This document shows, in pieces, positions 21,860 to 34,059 of a stretch of DNA of 64,000 nt. The notes beneath the pieces are model-generated. The model searched no databases and was not told where the DNA came from. It saw nothing but the letters and a program-made list of their open reading frames with translations. How positions within the stretch are numbered: position 1 is the first letter of the stretch; every line of letters begins with the position of its first letter. Source of the stretch: Molanna angustata (taxonomy: Eukaryota > Arthropoda > Insecta > Trichoptera > Molannidae); the NCBI GenBank assembly GCA_963576475.1, contig OY754965.1, forward strand, positions 441,501 to 505,500, in the 5' to 3' direction. The position numbers and the translations under genes are program-made.

Positions 21860-22735
21860 CCAAAGTTTCATTATAATCGGACAAACGGTTGATAAATAAA
21901 TAAATAAAATAATTTTCCTATAGGAAATCAGTATAGGTATATTATTGTTGATTTGTAAGTAAATAGTATTAGGTAGGTACCTACCTACAACAACCTTCTA
22001 AATAAATTCGATTCCTAACAAATTTTATTTGAATATCACATTCTTTCTGTAGCCATGGAAACGATTCGAACACGTAAGTAATATCGAATGGTTCGGATAC
22101 AGTTTTTGAATATGTAGGTACCTACATTGGTTTATTCGATGCCATAAAAATGAAAATTGTCAGAAAAATCAAATATTATTTACAAATTATGCAATTTTAT
22201 TATGCCTATATCTTTACTAATAAAAAACACATTTTTACAATATATGTCTTAAAACTTGCCGTAATGTCTTGTGTTTCATTTTATTATTTCATAATTACAT
22301 TTATTTCAAAGGTTTATTATTTTCAAGAACATATTCATTCGGTGGGAAAATGAAATATTGTATGAAAAGATATTAAAATGGCGGCGTTTATGTACAAAAG
22401 GCTTACTTTAAAAATAAGTTAAACATTATAATTATACCAAATATTCACCATGTTTTTCACTTAAACGCTAAGTTATACTTCAAAATATATTTTTTTTGTG
22501 TAAATACGTACTTCTAACTTTTAAACTAACAGATATTTGCGTGCAAAATGTATACTTTTTTGACAGATATGACTTGGAAAATTTTGTATGAAAAAAATAA
22601 TTATTTAAATATTTTTAAAATTCAGCATTTTTATCGCATTATTTTTAGCGTGACACTGCATCAGGTATACAGGTACACGTTCGCACATAAATTAGATTTT
22701 TAGATGCTCTTGGTTTTTCAGAAGGCGTGAGACAA
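21860..22735. other. No recognised feature
   Basis: AT-rich sequence. The frame at 22150-22353 has no recognisable domain. Confidence 0.45.
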
Positions 22736-22746
22736 ACACACACACA

Positions 22747-22778
<32 letters not shown>

Positions 22779-22788
22779 TACACTAACA
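22736..22788. repeat. (CA)n microsatellite
   Basis: ACACAC tract interrupted twice by ACAT. Confidence 0.9.
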
Positions 22789-23148
22789 TTTTGATTGCTT
22801 TATTACTTTAGATATATCTCCTTATTAAAGGTTTCTGTTTTATCACCGTTACCAGTGTTATTTTACTGCAAATCTTATGTAAGTACGTTTTAAGCGATGA
22901 TTTTTTTTTTTTTATTTAAATTAATGTTTAGTAGTATGTGACAGACGCCTGTCATTGGAGCATTGGAGACCTTATGTGTTTGTATCATGTGATAACTTGT
23001 GTGTGTATATTTCAATGTTCTGTTGGTGTCTTTAAAAAATAAATAAATAAATAAACTCGAGCATCGTGATGTCTCTAAGGTTTATTTGGAACATTTAAAT
23101 GAAAAATATACTAATAAGACAGAGAGAAAAAATAATAACACATCACAT
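22789..23148. other. No recognised feature
   Basis: Contains a T-run near 22900 and a short AATAAATAAATAAATA tail at 23038-23055, suggesting a retroposon end. The body is not identifiable. Confidence 0.4.
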
Positions 23149-23256
23149 ACCTGTGAGGCAGGAAGGACCTGTGAGGCAGGAAGTACCTGTGAGGCAGGAA
23201 GTACCTGTGAGGCAGGAAGTACCTGTGAGGCAGGAAGTACCTGTGAGGCAGGAAGG
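23149..23256. repeat. 18-bp tandem array, 6 copies
   Basis: Unit ACCTGTGAGGCAGGAAGT, six exact or nearly exact copies. The CEAGST frame is an artefact of the 18-bp period. Confidence 0.95.
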
Positions 23257-23299
23257 AGGGAACGGAATAATGTATAAGGAATATTCAGGAAATATTTGA

Positions 23300-24165
23300 T
23301 AAATAAAGTTTTTTTAGTTTACTTGGAAATATTTATTTTTATTCATTAAGTATTTATAACAAAAATAAAATATGTGATATTATCATATTATTATAACTAT
23401 TTTGCTTTAGACGAACATGTATGAGACGATGCATGAATGTGGATGAGGCGAGGGATGCGTGCCAGGATAGAAAGATGTGGCGTTCGGTTCTCTCTGCCTA
23501 CCCCGCAAGGGACATGGCGTGATGGTATGTATGCTTTGTCCAAAAGAAGTCCAGTCTATTCTTGAAAATATTAACATTTTCAGCATCCAAAACATGTTGG
23601 GGCAGTTTATTCCAAGTATTCACCACTCTATTTGAAAGAAAATGCTTTTGAGGATTTGTCGAGAACCTACTTTTCACAAAATTTAAGCTATGGCCACGCA
23701 AATTAGTGTTATGACTATATTGAAAGAGATTTTTCATGTTTATACAGTCATAATGGCTTGATAATATTTTGAATGTTTCAATAAGATCTCCACGTTCTCT
23801 TCGGTTTTCCAGTTTTGACAGTTTTAAGAAGTCAAGTCTTCCTCATATGTTAAGTTGCGAAGTGTCCTGGGAATTTTTGTAAAACGTCTTTGGATCCTCT
23901 CAAGTAAGTCAATGTCCTTGGAAAAATAGGGACTCCATATCTGGAAACCATATTCCAACAATGGTCTAACAAATGCTTTATTTATTTTTAACATTAAGTC
24001 TGGTGTGATGTTCTGGAAAGCTTTTCTGATGCAGTAAATAAGGGAGTTTGCTTTCTTAACAATCTTAATAATATGATCCTTCCATTTTAAATCTGCGGAT
24101 ACAATGATACCTAGGTCAGTTTGTGATTCAACATCCTTTAGTTGAGTATTTTCAAGGAATATTTT
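23300..24165 (-). pseudogene. CR1/Jockey-type LINE (family K), 3' end fragment
   Basis: Minus-strand frames in order: DLGIIVSADLKWKDHIIKI, FVRPLLEYGFQIWSPYF, DLLERIQRRFTKIPR, NRRERGDLIETFKILS, then HSLNFVKSRF ... FLSNRVVNTWNKLPQHV ... NIFKNRLDFFW. These are the conserved blocks after the RT palm in CR1/Jockey-type LINEs. Frameshifts separate them. A family X LINE tail is inserted at 23411-23525, splitting the 3' UTR just after the DFFWTK codons. A second copy of the same region lies at 48545-48990 on the plus strand. Confidence 0.8.
23411..23525 (+). mobile_element. LINE family X, 3'-terminal fragment nested in family K
   Basis: Encodes the very end of family X (RRMNVDEARDACQDRK-like, then MWRSVLSAYPARDMA and a stop) plus a GGTATGTAT tail. 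TGCTTT or GCTTT occurs at both junctions (about 23406 and 23526). The K copy at 48900 shows the unbroken target (GGACACAGCAAAATAGTTA). Confidence 0.75.
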
Positions 24166-24590
24166 TTGAATTTGTTATACATATATAGATATTAAATAAA
24201 ATATTATGTAAGTTAACAGTCTAAATATTATATTTTCTCAAACTTTTCGGATGGATGAGATCAATTTTATATAGCAACTTCTATGTACTGAACACATACA
24301 TAATATGTATTACGTTGGCATGTGGGTGGGTGTGGGGTCAACCATTTTAATAGAAATATTATCTTCAATCAATTATTGTATCATGCGCAATTGTGTTCCA
24401 TTGAAGCATTTGACCATGAGCTGTTATAATAATTCAAGGGACTTGTCTTAATTCGGATAGAAAAACAACCATTATAACCATTATTAACTTTGAACTTGAC
24501 AACTTCCTCAAAACTGCTACATAATATGACATAATCTCCATAGACAAACATCAGATTTCTAATAATATTAATTTTGTGACGGTTAAAATA
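24166..24590. other. No recognised feature
   Basis: AT-rich sequence with no recognisable element. Confidence 0.4.
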
Positions 24591-24650
24591 TATCATTCCG
24601 GACGATGTAAGGACGGAGCTTCCGAAACATGACATGTGTGATTAGAATCA
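24591..24650 (+). repeat. Family P1 (Penelope-like) motif remnant
   Basis: GACGATGTAAGGACGGAG then CTTCCGAAACATGACATG closely resembles the complement of 7041-7068 (GGACAGCGCTTCCGAAACATG) and the start of 27758. GACGA and GAAAC lie at hammerhead-like spacing. Confidence 0.4.
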
Positions 24651-24678
24651 AATTCCAAATTACACCATGATTGACAAC

Positions 24679-26820
24679 TAGTGATGAGCAAATGCAATAC
24701 TTAGACCGAGGTGGTCTTGACATAGATGTACCTACTTGGATGGAAAGTTGATACCAATTTGTATCATGGCATTTGAAGACCCAGGACCATCCTCTGGTGA
24801 CCATATTGGTTGAACCCAATTGCACATGGATGTACCTACACTAACTAATGGATGGAGTTGACGTCTAGTTATCATAGCATGCTTTTGGAATATTATTTTT
24901 AAAACAAATTTTTTAATGATGATTTTATTTACCAAATATTTACTAAAAAAACTAAATTTTATTTACTAACATAAAAGATTCATTTACTAAAATAAAAGAA
25001 AAAAGAATCATAATATGAGTTTCTAGTGGTCGATGCTTCCCCCAACTCCCCTCTCTACCTCTCTCCTTTCCCGTCCTGTTTTTAAAATTGTTAAAATATT
25101 TTTAAAATTGTTCATTTTGTAATATATTTTAGAATATTATAATTGGAAATTTAAAAATTATCATTGTATTTTTGTATAAATTTTTCTTGTTTGCTGTTGT
25201 ATTCTATAAAATAAATAAAAAAATATACTAAGAGAAAGAGCAACACATTCATGTAAACCCCCGCAGCTTCAAAAATTTAATCCATGCCTCTATTTATTAT
25301 TTAAGTTACATCCATGGTAACGATGAAACTTGGTTCAACCAAAATGGCGGCCATCCCTCCTGCAGTTTCAAAAATTCTATCAATGCTTCCATCCTTGGGT
25401 CTTGGTTTTGCATTTACAGATGTGGTCTTGGTCTTGCATACTCGTTCGAGTCTTCGACTTTCTTGCAACTTTTACAAACAAATAGTTTTTTTTACTGTTC
25501 TGTTAAAATTCAGTAATTACTGGTAATAACCATGAAATATGAGAGAACACACCAATTTATAGTATTGTTATGTCGATAGTATGTAGAATTGCTTAGTTTT
25601 CAATTAAAAATAAATAAGTTATAAAAGACCCTTGGTCTTGGTTTTGCAGAAACATATGTGGTATTTGCTTTGTAAGCCTCTCAAGACTAAGAACAATTCT
25701 GAAAAATCCACAAAGCATAATTCATTATTGTGAGGCTAAATAAAAGGAATGAGTATATTCAAAGGTTTGGTCTTGCAAAAATACAGTCTTGATGATCTAG
25801 CGAGTCTTGCAACTTTCAAATAACACACTTATATAAGGTTCGTTATAACAATGAAACGAGAAAAAAACAAGTTTATAGGAAAATTTAAATAATGGTAGTC
25901 AATTGCTTTATTTCATTGAAAAAATATACATACATTCATACCATCACGCCATATCCCTTACGGGGTAAGCAGAGACAACCGAGCGCCATACTCCTCTATT
26001 TTTGCATACATTCCTAGCTTCCTTTACATCCATGCATCGTCTCATAGTTGCTCACCGATTATTCAAGCTTATATTTCCTTCTTTCAAAATATCATTCACA
26101 TGGTCATGCCATTCCTTTCTGGTGCGGCTCTAAAGTGTATGAAGGAAGCTTGCAGAACGGACTGAGAATGAATGTGAGTAAATCTAAGATATTAGTATTC
26201 GAAAAAACTGAAAGTATAACTCCGTGTAGAATAAAAGTAGAGAACGAATGGCTAGAACAAGTAGAGGAATATTTATACTTGGGGAGTATGTTTGAACGCA
26301 ATGGAAGACCTGATAAAGACATTGAAAGAAGAGTTATGGCAGGTAACAGAATAAACGGAGCTCTCAAACCAGTAATGTCCGATCCAAGCATCTCAAAGGA
26401 AGCCAAAATTGCCGTACATAATGCAATTGTAGTGCCCACTTTGATGTATGCCAGTGAAACATGGACGTGGCAAAAGACGCATGAAAGTAGAATAAATGCT
26501 GTGGAAATGAGATCACTAAGAAGAGTATGTAATAGAACGATATATATTATGATAGAATAAAAAATGAGGACATAAGGAGGGAATGCAAGATGAAGAAGAG
26601 TATTATAAATAAAATGAAAGTGAATTCCTTGAGGTGGTTTGGACATATTGAAAGAATAAATGATGAACGACTGACCAAAAAAATATACATGGATGTAAGA
26701 GATGGAGTGAATTGAAAAAATAGGTTTATAAAATTTTGCAAGACCGTATAATTGTTGTGTGTATGCCTTTCAAGATCGAGACCAAGACTGCAGCACTTGC
26801 AAGACTTTTACTCATCACTA
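24679..26820. mobile_element. Family D element with TAGTGATGAGCAAA termini, copy D1
   Basis: Begins TAGTGATGAGCAAATGCAA and ends GCAAGACTTTTACTCATCACTA, an inverted pair. Inside are stretches such as GGTCTTGGTTTTGCATTTAC (25398) shared with the 83-bp units of copy D2, and an inner inverted pair around GGTTCAACCAAAATGG (about 24800 against 25330). A family X LINE is inserted at 25927-26710. Termini of this type occur in hAT-like elements. I found no clear 8-bp target duplication, so the superfamily is tentative. No transposase frame. Confidence 0.5.
25927..26710 (-). pseudogene. LINE family X, 5'-truncated and 5'-inverted (twin-priming structure)
   Basis: The minus-strand part 25927-26126 is the 3' end of family X (KEWHDHVNDILKEG ... 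RRCMDVKEARN ... SAYPVRDMA, stop, ATGGTATGAATGTATGT tail). The remaining part, 26129-26710, is in the opposite orientation and carries the adjoining upstream coding segment (MNVSKSKILVFEKTE ... EEYLYLGSMFERNG ... LMYASETWTW ... NSLRWFGHIERIND ... KKIYMDVRDG). ATTGAAAAAATA flanks the whole at 25915-25926 and 26711-26722. It inserted as one event into family D and is non-functional. Confidence 0.8.
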
Positions 26821-27699
26821 GGATGAATAACTAGAATACTTCTTAATTAACTGCGTTGAATACATTTGTGTTTAAACTAATAATAAAAAATCAACGTATA
26901 TGTAAGCGATTTTGCAGAGAAAAAATACAAAACAGTAGGTACTCGCGATTAACTAATTTAATGACAAAATTTTAATCATTATAATTTCTTAAAAAGTCGC
27001 AAAATGTCTAAATGCAAATTAATACATGTTTATAAATATATTATATTGTACGATAACGTAGAAAGAAATAAAACTTTCTCTTTCACACGCACACGCGTAA
27101 TATAATCTGTGAGAAAAGAAAGAAGCCACAATGCGACAGGAACAATGTCTCTTCTCCCTTCAACACAACACGATTCGATTTACCTCCTCCATATTTATTT
27201 TTATTCAATGCCGCCATTTTCTTGTAAAGACCATTAAGAATTTTTTTATCTGAAACTTGTCCGAGGATTTACGGTAATGGCTTATATATAATAGGTATAA
27301 ATAGTTTAATTAAAGTTTTGTCTTTTTAACGTTTAAGAAAATCTAAATTGCAGATGGTATCATTTAGCACAAGTAATTATGTTTTTCTTTTTCACCTCGT
27401 GTTAGGCAATTTTACCTAAATATGTACAATCTTGTTCTAGTAATTTCTATATTATGTTATAGCTTCATAACCGAACTAACGTATGGTAGACATAAAGATA
27501 AAATAATGATTTTTGATGATAAATAGGTACTGTCGGGATTCAATGATAATAGTATTTAAGTGTTTGTAAATGATAATAGTAAGTGTTTAATAGTATTCAA
27601 TATTTTAATAGTATTTAAGTGTAATATATATTTTCTTTGTTATCTTTTTCTCTTATTCTTTTGCTCTTGTACATACACAATATTGTCATACTTTGTAAT
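26821..27699. other. No recognised feature
   Basis: AT-rich sequence with no recognisable element. Confidence 0.45.
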
Positions 27700-27757
27700 C
27701 TGGTTTGTTGGAAGAAATTGCCTAGTGGCAATAAGCCCGCCAGTGTACAATTATATT
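27700..27757 (+). repeat. SINE/LINE 3'-tail repeat copy
   Basis: TTGGAAGAAATTGCCTAGTG then GCAATAAGCCCGCC, cut off at 27757 by a family P1 piece instead of running into an A-rich tail. Confidence 0.6.
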
Positions 27758-27873
27758 CCGAAACATGTCGCGAAGTGACTCAAAAAACAAGTGGTTTATA
27801 GCGAATTTATGATTCAAATATGGTTAGTATTAACTACCACAAAATATCCGCCGAATCATTAAATGAAAATAAA
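27758..27873 (+). mobile_element. Family P1 (Penelope-like) 3' part, not palindromic
   Basis: CCGAAACATGTCGCGAAG, TGACTCAAAAAACAAG, TGGTTTATAGCGAATTTATG, ATTAACTACCACAAAATATC, CGCCGAATCATTAAATG. This is the same order as in the 6989-7188 hairpin, including the about 40 bases lost from its right arm, so it gives the ancestral layout. It ends near AAAATAAA. Confidence 0.5.
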
Positions 27874-28456
27874 ATATCTGTCGGGATTAACAGTTGGGAT
27901 TCAATGATATCTGTCGGGATTCAATGATATCTGTCGGGATTCAATGATATCTGTCGGGAGTCAATATTTTTTAATTGACTCCTGAAATTTTTATAGTATC
28001 ATTATACAAAAAACCAATGTTTGTATAAATACAACTATAAAAATATTCGATTTATATACACATTGGTACAAGCAAGTAAACAAGTCCAAAATGAACTTGT
28101 AATTCTGGTGCAGCTGAGGGGTGACATCTGTGCGAAAGCACTGTAACTTCATGTATGAGGACTGTTGCTTTCATTGCTTACAAACCAATTTCTCAATAGA
28201 TGGCGTTACAAAAAGTTTCTTCGTCACTTCATTGATGGCGAAGGTGTTTTTAGCTAATTTTTAAACGAACATATTTTCATGATTAAAATACATGCATAAA
28301 ACTTAAAAAAAAAATAGATTCATAGGTAACTCAATTACAAGGCATAATTGGTGAACGTTGCGCACACGCATAAAGTGATCACGTAAACCAGCCGAGACAG
28401 GTCGTAACCTCTGTAGGTGCCTCGAGTTCCTGGTTAACCTATAATATTCCAACTTC
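27874..28456 (-). mobile_element. Family B fold-back element, minus-oriented copy
   Basis: Starts with a mini-array of about 21 bp (ATCTGTCGGGATTCAATGAT, 3-4 times, 27878-27965), then the family B body in reverse (AATTTCTCAATAGATGGCGT, GGCATAATTGGTGAACGTTG, GTGATCACGTAAACCAGCCG), ending AATATTCCAACTTCGTTG. Confidence 0.6.
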
Positions 28457-28463
28457 GTTGAAT

Positions 28464-28655
28464 TAATGAATATCACGGCACAAAGTGGGGTAACCAGCGA
28501 CAGGTATGCAAATCTGCGTTTCATTATAAAATTTAGCGCGACACGTGCTGGTTGTATCACTACACACCAGTCTCGTCTCACATTAAAAGGCACTACATTC
28601 AGAATGGGTGGTGAACTTCATTGCAGAACTACATTATGTAAGATGTTATTTTGCC
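28464..28655 (+). repeat. Interspersed repeat E, copy 1
   Basis: Shares GTAACCAGCGACAGGT, ACACCAGTCTCGTCTCAC and TTAAAAGGCA with 38708-38870 and 50050-50190. The origin is unknown. Confidence 0.6.
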
Positions 28656-28681
28656 TGTTGTGTTTTCAATTAGGTACTTAC

Positions 28682-29811
28682 TTACTTCCGATGGCCATAC
28701 AACTCCGGTAGAGCTCTAGCCTCCTGAACAATAGCTTTCCAAGCCTTCCTGTCAGCTGCAGTGGACTCCCAGTCATCGCAAGCATTCAGCACGTTCAGAT
28801 CTCGGGTATCGTTGTCTATCAATCTCTGCCTTGGTCTTCCCAGGGGTCTCTTGGGTTATTTTGCAGAAGTAGGGTTATTTTGCAGAATACATTTTGTGAC
28901 TCTTTCTTCCCCTGATCTGATAACATGTCCAATCCAAGCTAATCTTCTGGTCCTGATTTCGCTGGTGATTAAAGGTTGTCCTGTCAATGCACGAATTTCC
29001 TCACTGCTTCGTGGTCTCCAGGTACCTGTCGCAATTCCTGGTCTTGGTCCTAATATTTTACGTAATATCCTGTTTTCAAATGCTAGTAGTCTTTGTTGGT
29101 CCTTGAGTATCATGCACCAGGACTCAGCACCATACAGGATTACTGGTTTAATTAGGCTATTATAGACTTGGAGTTTCACTCTTCGCGATATGCACTTTGG
29201 AGACAGAAATGCTCCCAGTGCCGCTGTTGCTCTTGTGCCACTTTGAATTCGGGACATTATCTCAACGCTCATCTCATTGGTGTTAGTAAGAATGCTACCC
29301 AGATACGTGAACTTATCCACTTCTTCTATCCTATCACCACTGACAACCACATCATTATAGGGTGGCTCCTAAAGTAATTTAATTTGGATAGGTAGAGGTA
29401 CTTTGTCTTCTGGGTGTTGATTTTAAGTCCCATTGTGACAGCCTGATTCTTGATGGTGGAGTACATATCCTCCAAGTCATGGTGTTATTTTGTTATCAAG
29501 GCTATATCGTCTGCATACCCAAAATTTTTGTGCATTCTCCCTAACGGTATACCACCTGGTATATTCTTAATACCTTGCACTACCCTTTCCAAAGCTAAGT
29601 TGAAGAGGATGGGTGACAGTAGATCTCCTTGTCTAAGCCCTGTTCTCACCGTGAATGGTTCAGAAGTATTTACTTCCACCTTCACTGCAGCCTTTGAACC
29701 ACTAACGCATGCTTTTGTCATTTTCACCAGCTTTCTCGGGATACCAAAGTGCATCATCGAATTCCACATACTATGTCTCTCTACACTTTTTATAATTAGG
29801 TAATTATTTAT
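28682..29811 (-). pseudogene. LINE family M, 5'-truncated reverse transcriptase
   Basis: Minus-strand frames: FGIPRKLVKM ... FTVRTGLRQGDLLSPILFNL (RT block 5) ... FGYADDIALI (the YADD catalytic motif, intact), then after a frameshift FTYLGSIL ... YNSLIKPVILYGAESW ... RTRRLAWIGHVIRSGEERVT ... RPLGRPRQRLIDND ... DWESTAADRKAWKAIVQEA. This is the palm and C-terminus of an RTE-like LINE. A perfect 14-bp target duplication, AATTAGGTACTTAC, borders it (28668-28681 and 29812-29825). Frameshifted between the two halves, so dead. Confidence 0.85.
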
Positions 29812-29825
29812 AATTAGGTACTTAC

Positions 29826-31182
29826 CCTTAATATGTTTTACCTGTGTTCAATTAATGCACAGTACCTATTTCTTTAGTTGTCTGAGACATTTTTTTATAT
29901 GTGTATATAATTAAAATTTGATATTTCCTTCTATTTTTAAATGTTGTTTATAATTTTGGCAAGCGTTCCTCAATGATTTTAATTTTCAATATCCCGTCTG
30001 TTTAAATTGAATACAAAATCATGTACCTAATTATGTAACAATGCATCGCTTTTATGAACACACCGTTGGTAGGCATTTCAAAAACATATTATTATTTAAT
30101 ATAGTAGTTTGAAGTTCGAACAGTTTTTTGCCGCCAAGGTTACGGATTGATGATGTTTGAGTGTTCTTATTCGTCGAGTTATTATTATTATTATTATTAT
30201 TACGTTGCATTATTGAAGGTATATTTGAAAATGGAACGAAGCAAAGTTAGAAACGTTGCAATATTATGTTATTTTTTCACAGCCATCTCGAAAGATCGAT
30301 CATAGCCGTATATCTAGATCTGGCAACGTTTACAAGTGGTCCTTTTTAAACGTATTAACGGTAAAAAAATATTAATTTTAATTGATTAAACAATGACATG
30401 CTAAGAGTTTTGTAATATGTATTTTCATTATAATTTTTTAGTTTTTACTATTTTAAAACACTATATTTTTTTGTTGAGGCTACGAGATTTTGTGTTTGTA
30501 GATACATTTATTTATTTATTAAATAGAGAAATGCAGTCTTATAATATATTAAAAAAAAAAACACTTCGAAATAAACAAACATACCAATTACGTTTGTCCA
30601 CAGACATTGAAGTTTTATATGTTACTGGTGACATCTAAATTGCGTCGAGTCCCTCTCTCTCCCTCGGAAAACACATCATGCACTCAAGAAGTAGTACAAA
30701 GTTAACTCTTGACATATTTCAATTTTTCGGCAATTTCTTTCAACCAACCACTGCACTGCAAACAATGAATATTATTATTTTATACTTATAAATGTAGGTA
30801 TATGGATTGAGACGAAGTACAAACTTTATAAGGAAAACAAAGGAGATTAGGACCGTTAGTGCCTTTTCACACGATCCGGTTGCCGGGTAATTGTATGGAC
30901 ATGCATGCCGGTGCGTGTGAAAGTGCGTGTGAGATATCAATGACAAATATGTCATTGAGTGCGTGTGAGATCGCAATGACAAATATGTCTCTATTTATAT
31001 ATGTATATTGGAATTGAAGCATTTAATAGTTTAATGTTTGTTAAACCTACACTACACGTTGTATATAATATATGTGTGTACCTTGAAACTTTTACATAAG
31101 TCCGTATTAACGATTTTCCACGCTTGACGCACTAGCCCAAGGCGCCACCTTCCCTTGAAATTCGATCATCAATATTATATTT
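29826..31182. other. No clear feature
   Basis: AT-rich, with an (ATT)n run at 30180-30202 and an inexact 40-bp duplication around 30930-30990 (GTGCGTGTGAGATATCAATG / GTGCGTGTGAGATCGCAATG). Frames have no recognisable domains. Confidence 0.45.
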
Positions 31183-31660
31183 GCCGTCCTTAGTGGCTCA
31201 GTACGACAACCCCAGTGCAAAAAGTCATGGGTTCGATTCCCGGTGAAGATACCGTTTTTCACTGTGTTTTCGGTCGGGATTTGAGAGACTATTAATATCA
31301 TATGTCTCCAAAATTTGATAATTTTCTTTAACTCCTTACTAACCCAAGGAGATATGGTGGGGAGTTATGATTAAGGCAATTTTTAAGGCTATTATGTCAG
31401 ATTATCAACTAGTATCATGCTGAGATTGTATTCTAAAAGTATCATCACAATGTATCTTGTTGTGTGCTATGTACGGCGTTATCATTTTACTTTATCGATC
31501 ATAGACTAAAGTAGGTACTCATTCGATTCTATTAAAATTTTGCAAATTTGTTTTTCTAATACTCACTTAAACTCCATTAGATTTTGAAGGATATCTGAAT
31601 AGTGCTTCTCATTTTTTAACTGTCAAATATATCAAAGTGATCCCAAGTTCAGGAAACTCG
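31183..31660 (+). mobile_element. tRNA-headed SINE-like element carrying repeat C
   Basis: GCCGTCCTTAGTGGCTCAG (A box) and GGGTTCGATTCCCGG (B box) are followed by TGTGTTTTCGGTCGG ... ATATGTCTCC and then about 340 bp matching 16672-17010. It is either a long SINE or a SINE next to repeat C. The head is a non-functional tRNA relic. Confidence 0.6.
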
Positions 31661-32445
31661 AAATTTGTTATTTTTATTTTCAATTTGGTAAAAAGGCACA
31701 TCACTTTCATAAAATGGCATTGAAGAAATATCAAGTTTTCATAATAAAATATTTAAATAAAAAAATAATCAAAAGAAACTCATTTCATAAAATTGCTTAA
31801 AATTTTCCATACAAAATTTGAATATTTTGGGTAACTTGTTTGTGAGGAGTTTAGCGTTGGCCACAACCCACTTGTTTGATTTGTGTATTTAATATTTGAG
31901 ATAATAGTAATATTTATTATTATTTTGCATAATTTTTTTAATAGGTAATCCGGTTTTTTTCCACAACGGCCCCATTTAAACCTATGATGGATAATTCCCA
32001 GCTTTTCAACGTAAACATACCAAGTTTGGAATAATTTAACAGTCAACGATATCGTCCGTAGTAAAGTAGACTGCATTTGATTAAAATTGGTCAAGTTTTA
32101 GGGATTGATTATAGATTCGTCTCTCGGGTCCGAACCTATCGATTACTTTTGCGGTCACGGTGTGGGGTGAGGCGGTGTGGGGTGAGGCGGTGCGGACGCA
32201 CTGTCCCAGTGCTAATTGCACTCCCACCAAACAACAGTGTGTTAGGACGAGACGACCAGCGGTGAGAGTGGAGGAGGAAGCCAGCTAAGTAATGGGAAAC
32301 CTGATAGGATCCATCCACACTAAACTCGACTGTCTACAACTTAAACTGGACAAGGGGGTAACCAACTGTTGGAATTGGAAACGAAAGCGGCATCAGTTTG
32401 ATGATGAGTTTGAATAAAAACATACTTGTAGTAATTAAATTTGTT
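31661..32445. other. No clear feature
   Basis: AT-rich, with one GGCCACAACCC motif (31858) like those at 19.7-20.2 kb. A 15-bp duplication, GTGTGGGGTGAGGCG, sits at 32159-32189 in a locally GC-rich patch. No identifiable frame. Confidence 0.4.
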
Positions 32446-32458
32446 TCAAAGCGAAGGG

Positions 32459-33153
32459 TAGAGAATAAGAGTAGAGAACGAATGGCTCGAGCAAGTCGAC
32501 GAATATGTGTACTTAGCATATTTCAACGGAATGGACGACTCGATAAAGAGATCGAAAGAAGAGTTATGGCAGGAAACAGAGTGAATGGAGCACTAAGACC
32601 AATTATGAATGATCGCAACATATCAAAGGATGCCAAAGTTGCCATTCATAACGCCGTCGTAGTGCCAAACCTTGACGTATGCAAGTGAAACCTGGACATG
32701 GCAGAAGATGCATCAAAGTAGAATAAATGTAGTTGAAATGAGATCGTTTAGAAGGATTTTGTAATAGAATGATGTATGACCGGGTAAGAAATGAGGACAT
32801 AAGGAAAGAATGTAAGATGAAGAAAGATGTCATTACTAGAATGAAAGTGAACACATTGAGATGGTTTGGTCACATGGGGAGAACGAATGAGGAGCGCCTG
32901 ACGAAGAAAATATACAGAACGGAAAGGAATGGAATGAGAGGTCGGGGACGCCCAAGAAAGGGATGGCACGACCATGTGAACGAAATTTTGAAAGACGGAA
33001 ATGTTAGAAGTGTGAGCAATAGACGAGCATGTATGAGACGATGCATGAATGTGGATGAAGCGAGGGATGCGTGCCATGATAGAAAAATGTGGCGTTCGGT
33101 TCTCTCTGCCTACCCCGCAAGGGACATGGCGTGATGATATGTATGTATGTATG
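32459..33153 (+). pseudogene. LINE family X, 5'-truncated copy
   Basis: Frames: SRERMARASRRI ... ERRVMAGNRVNGALRPI, frameshift, then YDRVRNEDIRKECKMKK ... LRWFGHMGRTNEERLTKK ... RGRPRKGWHDHVNE ... RRACMRRCMNVDEARDAC ... SAYPARDMA, stop. The tail is GATGATATGTATGTATGTATG. A 13-bp target duplication, TCAAAGCGAAGGG, lies at 32446-32458 and 33154-33166. The RT catalytic region is absent. Confidence 0.88.
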
Positions 33154-33166
33154 TCAAAGCGAAGGG

Positions 33167-34059
33167 CATGGCCAAACGTAACATGTCAAATAAATGACGC
33201 ATCAGACTAAGACACTGCCTTATCAGCAGTCACCTCTACAAGATACAAAAAATAAGGGATAACCCTTCGTGTGCTTGTAGAGAGGAACTTGATACCTGCA
33301 GGCTTATTCCGGTTCTTTTATCGCGGCAATATACACAAACTTATACGCTACATGCATTTCTTATAACAGATCGTTATTCTGTTTTCCGCGGACACTAGCC
33401 CGCGTAAACTTCCGCGCATTATGTCGAGAAAACCTCCGTTCGCCGTTCGTAACGCGGTATTCTGATTGGAGCGAAATACGTATGACATTCGACATTACAT
33501 TTCTCTTAAATAAGGGCACAGAAGAAGTTAGGTAGAATTAGTAGAGTATGCATTCCTAGATATTTTTAATTGGTTAATTTATTACGTAGTGTACATATTA
33601 TTTGATCAACAGAGAAATATTTAAAAAACATAAATCAGTTTTGTTTTGGAGCTTTTCGAGGCATCATTTGAAACTATTCGACTATTACATTTAATTTATT
33701 GATCTCGTTATATAAAATATAATTAGTATTTTACTTACTTACTTTGCGTATGGCATCGGCATCTGCTTGGCTCAAAGTCGAAACTCTGCTGTCAATAGCC
33801 AGTCGACCGCCGTTGGGACGAGTCTGTGGATGTCCTCCATCTCTCCCTCGAATCCGTGTAAGGTGCACTTCCCCACCAAATGTTATAATTATTGAAAAAT
33901 GTATTCATTAAAAAGATATTTTGTAAAAAAAAATCATCAAAAAAAGAATCAAAAGGCCAAGACAATTCACTTATTCAGAATCATATTTTTTTTTTTTTTT
34001 TTTTTTTTTTATTATAAGCAAATAATTTTCTTGTTCAGAAAAATTTTATATTAATGTGA
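33167..34059. other. No clear feature
   Basis: Contains a CpG-rich patch at 33390-33480 (CGCGGACACTAGCCCGCG) and a T-run near 33989-34010. The minus-strand frame near 33750-33870 (RGRDGGHPQTRPNGGRL) could be a decayed retroelement piece but is not recognisable. Confidence 0.35.
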
